This document shows, piece after piece, positions 25,801 through 32,500 of a stretch of 32,500 bases of DNA. A program made the translations under genes and the position numbers. Positions within the stretch are counted from its first letter, which is position 1, and each line of letters begins with the position of its first letter. The notes beneath the pieces are model-generated. The model had not been told where the DNA came from, made no database searches, and saw only the letters and a list, made by a program, of their open reading frames with translations. This DNA is from Mesostigma viride (taxonomy: Eukaryota; Streptophyta; Mesostigmatophyceae; Mesostigmatales; Mesostigmataceae), in NCBI GenBank assembly GCA_009746045.1, contig RPFO01000131.1, positions 1,674,316 to 1,706,815 on the forward strand, in the 5' to 3' direction.

Positions 25801-28800
25801 GGTGTCTGGGTGTGGTCCATGCAAGGGCGACTCTAAGGCAGGAGTGTCAGCTGGTGGTGAAAACATATAGGGCGCGAAGAGCAAGGGGGGGCAGTTTGTC
25901 CAGAAACATGGCCCCCTGGCTTGCGCGGCCTGCCAGCGTCTTAGAAGAGAGCAAGCACCCGACATATACTCCACATTCCACAAGCAGCCAACAGATACTA
26001 CACAACTATACTGTACATGGCTACAGTGGCAAGCATTCTCTGCAGCACGCAGGCAGGTGTCTGCTTCTCAGGGTCCAAGGCCCCGCCATGGCAGGCCCAC
26101 CAGGGTTGTCTACTACAAGCTTTCTATGCTTTCCGAGGCATATCCGAATATACTCTGCAGCGCAAGGTTCTCTGGTCTCGGGTCTCGGAAGACATGAGGA
26201 TACCACACCATGCTATGACCCTGGTGAAACCGCGATCTCCGTATCATAACAACCTCTGCCAAGCATGTCTTTCAACAGCTAAGTGAATTCCTTTAAAGCC
26301 ATGCACGGATGGCCGCGCATTACTTCAACGCCTCGTAAAAATACCCCGGGTAGCACCCATACGTAGTTGGAAAACCCCGTGTGCATTGTCCCCAGACAAA
26401 TAGGAGGGCAAGGTCACACGGGCAGCAAGTGGGCTAAGATAAAAAGTGAAGCAGAGAGTCAAATAGGTGGGTCATGCGAACACTGCCATCGAGCCGTCAT
26501 TACAAGATGCAATCGACCCACCGTGCCTCCCCCCTGCCCCATGCACATCCACTTACTGCACCCTCCCCACACCATGCAAAGCCGCTCACCCTGACGTCTT
26601 CCCCGTGCTGACCCACTTGAGAACCCCCCCCCCATCCGCATCGGCTCACTATTTCCGTTTCATGCACGTCCATCTTCAGCAACTCTCCCTGACCCTATGC
26701 ACATCCACTCATGATTTTTTCCATGCACAACCAATTAGAGTGACCTCCGCCCCATGCACATCCATTTATAGTGACCTACGCCCCATGCACATCCATTTAT
26801 AGTGACCTACGCCCCATGCACATCCATTTATAGTGACATTCGCCCCATGCACATCCATGTACAGTCAACACACCATTTACTCACTCTCTACCATTTTCAT
26901 GCACGTCTACTCACGGTAAGCATGACCCCCACTCTCCCAAGAAAACCAGCATTTGATTGATGAGTGGAGCCCTGCCACAAATGCAGCAGTTACAGTGGCC
27001 TTAATGGTCTCATTGTCCGCACGCGGAAGCAAGAAGCCTCCAGGGTGGGAGGGAGGGAAAGAAACAAGTTCGGATCATCGCCGGCCTAGCTTGCTTAAGG
27101 CATGGTCCGCCGACACACAAGCTGGCATCATCCTAAATTAATGAACACTGGCACGCGTCAAGCCCCGGCCGGAACAGTGCTGAAAACGCCTCTACAAACT
27201 AACAAGTCCACGCACCCCCAGGCTAGTTCGTTAACCGTACAGGTAGTCGTACAAGGCTCTTAAAACTGACAAGCATAAATCTCGCCCATCAACCCCTTGG
27301 GCCGGTCTGAGTCCACTATACAATAATTAATCACGACTCACTAAGACAATCAGCCAAAGATTCGTTAAGCAACCAACTGACCCTACAGGTCCCTAGCTTC
27401 ACAGCCAATGCAAACAATTACGAATCTTTGCAAGCAAGTCGCATAAAACCTACTATGAACTTTCTCGGACCACTAATTAATAGCCACCAACCATTATAAA
27501 CAACCGGGTCTTTCAAGGAGAATCAACGCGAACATGAAACCATTTGTACAGAACGGATTAGTCAACCCATGTCGCAGAAAGCCTTCCACATGCAGGCCAA
27601 GGCATAGCGGCCCTATCTTTCCCGCATGAATTAATTAAACTATATTCAGAGAAAACTGATTCATGCACGTCCACTCACGGTCCGCATGAACCCCCCCTCG
27701 ATACGATTGTCATGCATGTCCACTCACCGTGACGGGGAAGTCCATGATGGGTGGGCTGGTCTCCCACTTGACGTTGTCCCAGTTGACCGAGGGGGGGAAC
27801 ATCTTGTAGTCGTTCTGCTGGAAAAAGCCCTGCACAAAGTAGTATAGTTACAGTATCATAGAACACAGTACAACCGTCACGCACAGCCCCGTCATCGACC
27901 ATGGTCTCAGCAGAGCACGTTGTAGTAGCTTTTGCTGGAGAAGCCACGCGCAATTGATTTAAAGCGCACTTGAGCGAGCCTCATTGCGCACGGCCCCATC
28001 ACGCAGGCATATATGCCATCAGCGTCAACGAGGGAGGTCACCGACGAAAGTGGCGCGGGTGGGCACAAACACTCCCACTGCTGAGGAAAGCCCTGCTTGT
28101 AAAACGGAGGCATGGACATTGGGCGTGGAAGGGCTCGCACGATCATAAAAGAGGCGCACGTGACATGGTAATGCATGGGTATACTCGAGGGTGTGCACCC
28201 GGTAGAATATCCAGCACGCCATGCCATGCATGTTCAATGGGAACGTACGTTGGTTGCAGGATTGCGCAAAGAAAACACTGGATTCAAAAATGAGGCACTG
28301 GCCATTGCCCCTGCGGATATCGGTACAGGAGGCTTATGAAGCTACGGAGGGCAATCCGACCAAATGCTCATGATAGCAGAGAAGTACCACCTCGTTTGAA
28401 GGTCAGTAAACCTCCTAAAAATGCAACGGGCCACTGGATGCAAGCGTCCACCTACACCCCCATGACGATCTGCTGTCACGAAACCAATACCATGCCACGT
28501 GGCCCCCGCTTCTGCCCCCCCCGCCCTCTCCCTCCCCATGCCTTGCAGTACGGACTAAAATGTGCGAAATGCTTTTGCATGTCACACATACGCCACGGGA
28601 AGGTCACCAAACAAGCACACCAGGTAGTGAGGCAACACTCGAGACGGGGAGAAGGAATGGCTGGCTCCTGGAACCACCTACCTGGCACTCCTCTCGCTGC
28701 ACCGTGACGGATGTCAGCCACTTGACAGAGCGCGCGCCAATGACACCTGGCACAACCACGCGCAGCGGGTGCCCGTGGTCCGGCAGCAGCTCCTGAACGA

Positions 28801-31709
28801 GGGAGAAAGCGGGTCACAGAGGGAAGAGACGCAAAAAGAAAAACAGGAATCAATTAGAAGATCGCAGGTGAGGGATCGAGAAAAGACGGCAGTGTTGCAT
28901 TCTGGAACAAGCGGCCGAGAGCGAAGCCAACAGATGGTATCATCGTCCTCATCATCCTTATAATCAACATCGACCACCCTTATCATGCTGTTTGTTACTG
29001 GGCCATCACCGTCACTAACAAACTAACGTAAACAAACTAACAGTCACCAACAACCGCAAAGCAACGCGCTGGATCAATAGTCCACGTGATGGCGGCCACA
29101 ATGGTGGTCACTATAGTATATTGCGAGGTCACTGTACCTGCCCGTTCATCTCGTACGCAAGTAGAACATCACCCCCTGGGCTCATTGCGTGGGACAAAGG
29201 GATGGATGCGCGGTAGGGGCCGCCTTTCTCTTCCTGCGGACGCCAGAAGAAAAAATAGGGATAGATTATTAAACAAAGATGAAAGAATAATCATGGATGG
29301 AAGAATCAATAGCGATAGCTCAATAAGTAGGGATGGAAGAATCAACAGCGATAGCTCAATAAATAGGGATGGAAGAATCAATAGCGATAGCTCAATAAAT
29401 AGGGATGACAGTAAACTCATGGATGGAAGAATCAACAGCGATAGCTCAATAAATAGGGATGGAAGAATCAATAGCGATAGCTCAATAAATAGGGATGACA
29501 GTGAACTCATGGATGGAAGAATCAACAGCGATAGCTCAATAAATAGGGATGGAAGAATCAATAGCGATAGCTCAATAAATAGGGATAGATTATTAAACAA
29601 AGATGAAAGAATAATCATGGATGGAAGAATCAATAGCGATAGCTCAATAAGTAGGGATGGAAGAATCAACAGCGATAGCTCAATAAATAGGGATGGAAGA
29701 ATCAATAGCGATAGCTCAATAAATAGGGATGACAGTAAACTCATGGATGGAAGAATCAACAGCGATAGCTCAATAAATAGGGATGGAAGAATCAATAGCG
29801 ATAGCTCAATAAATAGGGATGACAGTGAACTCATGGATGGAAGAATCAACAGCGATAGCTCAATAAATAGGGGTGGAAGAATCAACAGCGATAGCTCAAC
29901 AAATAGGGATGACAGTGAGGGGAATCAGACGTATAATAAAAATGACAGCAGGATGGATCCCCCGCGGGCGGCAGAGTGATGATGGTGAGGCAAGAAGGGG
30001 TCCTGAACTTGCACAGTGTAGACTACGTTACTGGTAGTACTTGGCTCCCAGCTACCATCCAACAGTAGCTGTCGTCAGACACTTTTATAGTTTTGAAGAT
30101 CACTAAGCTCCCAAGAAGACCAGCATTTGATGGAATACAGTAAGTGGAGCCCTGCCACAAATGCAGCAGTTAACAGTGGCCTTAAGGTTTCTCAATCCGC
30201 ACGCGGAAGCAAGAAGCCTCCAGGGTCGGAGGGAGGGAAAAGAAACAATTGCGGATCATTGCCAGCCTAGCTTGCTTAAGGCATGGTCCGCCGACACACA
30301 AGCTGACATCATCCTAAATTTAGTAACACTGGCGTGCGTCACACGCCGGCCTGAACAGTGCTGAAAACACCACTACAAATAACGTGGCCACGCACCTCCA
30401 GGCTAGTGCGCTAACAGTACAGGTAGTCATACAAGGTTCTCAAGACTGACAAACATTCAACTCGCCCATCGACCCCTTGGGCGGGGCCGAGTCCACTATA
30501 CAATAATTAATCACGACTCACTAAAAGACCAAATCAGTCAAAGATTCGTTAAGCAACCAGCTGACCCTACAGGTCCCCAGCTAATCTCAGCCGGTGCAAC
30601 CAAATACGAATCTTTGCAAGCAAGTCGTATAAAACCTACAATTAAATGTCTCGGACCACTAATTAATAGCCACCGACCCTTGCAAACAACCGGGTCATCC
30701 AAGGAAAATTCAGGCGAGCATTAAACCCTGTGTACAGATCGAATTACTGTGGTAAGCCCATGTCGCAGAGAGCCTTCCACATGCAGGCCAAGGCATAGCG
30801 GCCCTATCTTTCCCGAATGCGCTAATTAAACTATGTTCAGAGAAAACCGATTCCACGACAAGCTGAAAACCTTCTGAATTCATTCCCCAGAGCTTGATTA
30901 CCTCACAGGAGGCGCTTGGCGCAGTCGAGCAGCAGCTGCCTGCTTGCTATATCATCAGTCCTCATACAGCCGCGCATATCAAGGCATATGCTGTTCTCTT
31001 CTATGCTTCCCTACTGCCCTGCCTCATTTTTAGCAAAAAAGAATGTGCAAGTGCCTTCCCCATTTTCCTCTCCCCCCTCCCTTGTATTTAGTGCGATGCT
31101 CCCTGTCAACAAGCCACCCAGCCCCAAATCCCACAGGCTACTCCGACGCCCTGAGAGTCAAGACAAGCAGCCACAGCCACAGCCAACACTTGCCCTGTCC
31201 ACCTTGTACACTCGCAGCGAAGCTCGTCCATCGGTGACACGGGTGCAAACACGCAGCAACCCACGGTGCATGGACAGCTCTCTACAACGGAACAGGTGCG
31301 GAGCTACCGAAGAAGATAACATTGTGGCAGACTGCTCCAGCCACACAGAACATTGATGGTCGATTCCTCCACCCAACGGCAACTGAAAACAAAGTGCTGC
31401 GAGACATGGCCAATGGACATGCAATATATAAACTTGTGATTACAATATTCGAAAAATATATAAACTTGTGATTACATTCGAAAGATGACAACGGGAGGGA
31501 GGGATCCAGCCACCGACTCGCCGACCTCACCCACAGGTGTCCATCACCACTGGTATCTGTCACCACTAATATCTGTTGACTGGTATCCGTCACCACACGC
31601 ACCTTGCAGCGGTCGATGCTGGCAAACTCGACATGGCCGGATGCCAGCAGGGCCTTGCTGACACCCGCCATCGCCAGAACATCCTTGAGCAGCGCGCCCA
31701 CCCAGACAG
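22833..31709 (-). CDS. Plant-type sulfite oxidase, C-terminal ~280 aa (6 exons, 5'-partial) with PTS1
   Basis: Exons in coding order are 31709-31603, 29233-29138, 28792-28682, 27829-27728, 23662-23612 and 23210-22833 (stop TAA). All junctions are GT-AG and in phase. The enzyme oxidises sulfite to sulfate at a molybdopterin-Mo centre. Visible signatures are [60 protein letters not shown] and VNWDNVKW. The Mo-cofactor dimerisation domain follows ([46 protein letters not shown]). The protein ends in SKL, a canonical peroxisomal signal, as expected for the haem-free plant enzyme. The N-terminal ~110 residues, including the Mo-ligand cysteine region, must lie beyond the window; the 31709 exon starts inside a codon. 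The introns are long: the 4-kb one holds a LINE ORF1 and the one above 29233 holds a minisatellite. Nothing was recognised in the introns at 27830-28681, 28793-29137 and 30854-31418. Confidence 0.93.
23721..23744 (-). repeat. Pentanucleotide (ATTGA)n tail
   Basis: About five units of ATTGA on the plus strand (TCAAT on the minus strand). It sits downstream of the LINE ORF1 on that ORF's strand and may be the short-repeat 3' tail of the retroelement. Confidence 0.75.
24007..24100. repeat. ~51-bp tandem duplication
   Basis: GGCTAAATTCT followed by CAACATCCATGGGGG occurs at 24007 and again at 24058. Confidence 0.8.
24164..25510 (-). CDS. L1-type retrotransposon ORF1-like protein, 448 aa
   Basis: A single uninterrupted frame from ATG at 25510 to TGA. 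The N-terminus is low-complexity (Ala, Ser, Pro). A compact segment near residues 80-170 contains [14 protein letters not shown] and [13 protein letters not shown] heptad-like Ala/Leu-rich stretch (about 190-265) is a likely coiled coil for oligomerisation. The C-terminal part (about 310-445) reads like the RRM plus C-terminal domain of L1 ORF1 proteins: [61 protein letters not shown], then a basic Trp-rich end. ORF1 proteins bind element RNA and chaperone nucleic acid. No Cys-His zinc knuckle is seen. The frame is intact, so insertion is recent or the ORF is under constraint. The assignment rests on domain order and motif resemblance, so a domesticated or unrelated coiled-coil protein is a weaker alternative. 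Confidence 0.7.
   Translation of the reverse strand: MTSKRPLTQRSLADALAHENAAAAAAASPSGPAGSDDTSRALVVTQQPPGLNASPSASPDPKRTRPADKTGWSRPSEPRFRPHPFKVDDHDWNNMSPYDAMDCIFFGDYASLYDLCLHLYDQGRLLGNNGSRWQTHGALLGCPRPQLQHTILNSLLQRSDDEIWAPSISAPTLRSILTEAFQQHVTPLAADVAAMGGTLAAELPHISAAAASTSTAISASTADIKAQLLDLDQRLQATANALESLHDTAGLTAQAVKDIAAQPASAGPAGDAPSTWADLLKQHTTSTTSTISAQLKQQALDLREETDIARRSHNVIVKHFDQPAGETSTSLLEAFKRDILAPMLLTGELDMSAVRLPRARGKAGPAPVLLTFKYMADKLSFLKCRKKLSRTRFTLDDDLTLAQQQRRRELWPTYLQLRHSAGGKPVYWRGAVIHVDHKPWQPPPATPD
25561..26500. other. Intron sequence, nothing recognised
   Basis: Part of the 4-kb sulfite oxidase intron. Short open frames on both strands overlap and show no recognisable features. Confidence 0.4.
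26716..26870. repeat. 31-bp minisatellite in sulfite oxidase intron
   Basis: CCCCATGCACATCCATTTAT followed by AGTGACCTACG recurs with starts at 26750, 26781, 26812 and 26843. More degenerate ATGCACATCC units extend upstream to about 26540. The ATGCACnTCCA core resembles the sequence next to the donor of the 27829-27728 exon. Confidence 0.88.
26898..27697 (-). repeat. Copies of a splice-donor segment flanking repeat element A
   Basis: The donor of the exon ending at 27728 (CACG, then GTGAGTGGACATGCATGA on the minus strand) has look-alikes at 27681-27662 (CCGTGAGTGGACGTGCATGA) and ~26917-26898 (CCGTGAGTAGACGTGCATGA). The plus-strand flanks 26898-26933 and 27662-27697 are related direct repeats bracketing a 729-bp dispersed element. 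Confidence 0.75.
26934..27662. repeat. Dispersed repeat element, copy A (~729 bp)
   Basis: It aligns along its whole length with 30108-30853 in the same orientation. Shared landmarks include GTGGAGCCCTGCCACAAATG, GGCATGGTCCGCCGACACAC, TCCACTATACAATAATTAAT, ACTAATTAATAGCCACC and GGCCAAGGCATAGCGGCCCT. No long open frame or terminal inverted repeat is visible. It may be a solo LTR or a non-autonomous element. Confidence 0.9.
29256..29930. repeat. 36-bp minisatellite with a 324-bp higher-order period, next to an exon
   Basis: The 36-bp unit (GGATGGAAGAATCAACAGCG, then ATAGCTCAATAAATAG) alternates with 18-bp inserts (GACAGTAAACTCATGGAT type). The block starting ATAGATTATTAAACAAAGAT at 29261 recurs at 29585, giving a higher-order unit of 324 bp repeated about twice. 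All lengths are multiples of three, so both strands stay open (Arg-Ile-Asn-Ser-Asp-Ser-Ser-Ile-Asn type on plus). The array ends ~20 bp from the sulfite oxidase acceptor at 29234, so it is intronic. Confidence 0.95.
30108..30853. repeat. Dispersed repeat element, copy B (~746 bp)
   Basis: Second copy of the element at 26934-27662, with scattered substitutions and small indels. It lies in the sulfite oxidase intron upstream of the 29233 exon. Its flanks differ from those of copy A, so the similarity is limited to the element. Confidence 0.9.
31424..31476. repeat. 32-bp tandem duplication
   Basis: ATATATAAACTTGTGATTAC occurs at 31424 and 31456 in AT-rich intron sequence. Confidence 0.85.
31527..31602 (-). 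repeat. ~22-32 bp tandem units starting at a sulfite oxidase donor
   Basis: On the minus strand the donor of the 31709-31603 exon is GTGCGTGTGGTGACGGATACC. GTGGTGACAGATACC and GTGGTGATGGACACC follow within 75 bp, giving three decaying copies of donor-adjacent sequence. Confidence 0.8.
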
Positions 31710-31809
31710 CTGGCGGGCAGGGAGAGCCCAGGGAGTAACAACATATCAAGGGCAGATAGTGAGTCCTTGTGTGTGTGTATGTCTGTGTGAGCGAGCGAGC
31801 AAAAGCAAG

Positions 31810-32012
<203 letters not shown>

Positions 32013-32045
32013 CGGAGAGAGAGAGACAGAGAGAGAGAGAATACC

Positions 32046-32500
32046 GTGGCTGACCATAAGCAATGCTGGGTTATGTCAAATGTACCATGGCGATGGCCAC
32101 TTCTGGCCCAATGTTGGCCCTGCAATCCGTGCGGCTAGGTACTTAGGGCAGCGGCTGCTGCCTGCATGGCAACGTCTACTGCCTGCATGGCAATGTTTAC
32201 CAAACGGACTGACTGCTTGCTCGTGTGTGTCATGACCATTGCCTGCTCGTGTTTGGTAGCTCTGCTTCTTGGAGCATGATTTTACGTACATGTCTCGGGA
32301 GATAATCATTGGTTGAACGAGTTGGAAAATACGCAAGCACGTGTTGAGCAACCGTGGTGGCCTAGATCTTAGGCTCTAGCCCGTGATCTACCCGTCGTAA
32401 CCAGCTGTATTGATGCTTACGTGTTTTGAAGCTGCCGCTCGTCTTGCCATCGGCTAGGGCTTCTAGTCCCGCGACGTCCCTAATTTGCCTATGTGGCTTT
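32046..32500. other. Window end, no gene recognised
   Basis: Probably intron of the sulfite oxidase gene. A short duplication (CTGCCTGCATGGCAA near 32158 and 32179) is visible, but no upstream exon with sulfite oxidase similarity was found. Confidence 0.4.

Noticed and set aside
29086-29979. 297-aa plus-strand repetitive protein and 238-aa minus-strand leucine/serine repeat protein
   Set aside because: The 36-bp unit is a multiple of three and stop-free, so both strands stay open. The region overlaps a sulfite oxidase exon and its intron, and the leucine-rich form is not an LRR.

Overview
This window looks like nuclear DNA of a photosynthetic eukaryote, most likely a chlorophyte green alga. 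The reasons are many short exons joined by long GT-AG introns, intermediate base composition, abundant micro- and minisatellites, non-LTR retrotransposon remains, and a plant-type sulfite oxidase ending in the peroxisomal signal SKL. No operons, Shine-Dalgarno sites, CRISPR arrays or prokaryotic mobile elements were seen. Species cannot be fixed from the sequence; a Dunaliella- or Volvocales-like alga is only a guess.

Four spliced host genes can be rebuilt, each with consistent codon phase at every junction. (1) The 3' end of a SPO22/ZIP4/TEX11-like meiotic TPR gene (+, exons 471-563, 1200-1735, 2072-2249). (2) A complete five-exon glycolipid transfer protein (GLTP-fold) gene (-, 13272 down to 9192, 205 aa). 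(3) A complete seven-exon gene for a six-kelch-repeat beta-propeller protein (+, 14330-21302, 467 aa), divergent from GLTP across a ~1.06 kb shared upstream region. (4) The last six exons of a plant-type sulfite oxidase (-, 31709 down to 22833), convergent with the kelch gene; its N-terminal exons, including the molybdenum-ligand cysteine region, lie beyond base 32500.

Between the genes: 2250-9190 is gene-poor. It holds a degenerate ~170-bp tandem repeat (2596-3115), decayed minus-strand coding-like sequence (3396-5404), a frameshifted LINE ORF2 C-terminal fragment (6290-6720), a 45-bp inverted repeat with a 250-bp loop (7291-7630) and a very uniform 53-bp minisatellite of 12 copies (7802-8432). 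The large sulfite oxidase intron at 23663-27727 carries an intact L1-type ORF1 with no ORF2 and a short AATTC-type tail, like a half-LINE.

The most unusual theme is how the introns are built. In GLTP, the kelch gene and sulfite oxidase, partial copies of an exon's 3' end together with its GT donor site recur inside the downstream intron, often in tandem. One GLTP acceptor is also duplicated in frame, so an upstream splice choice would insert a 35-residue hydrophobic segment. Several 3' splice sites sit directly against expanded pyrimidine-rich microsatellites or minisatellites. Together these suggest introns here grow by tandem duplication across exon-intron borders and by satellite expansion at acceptors.
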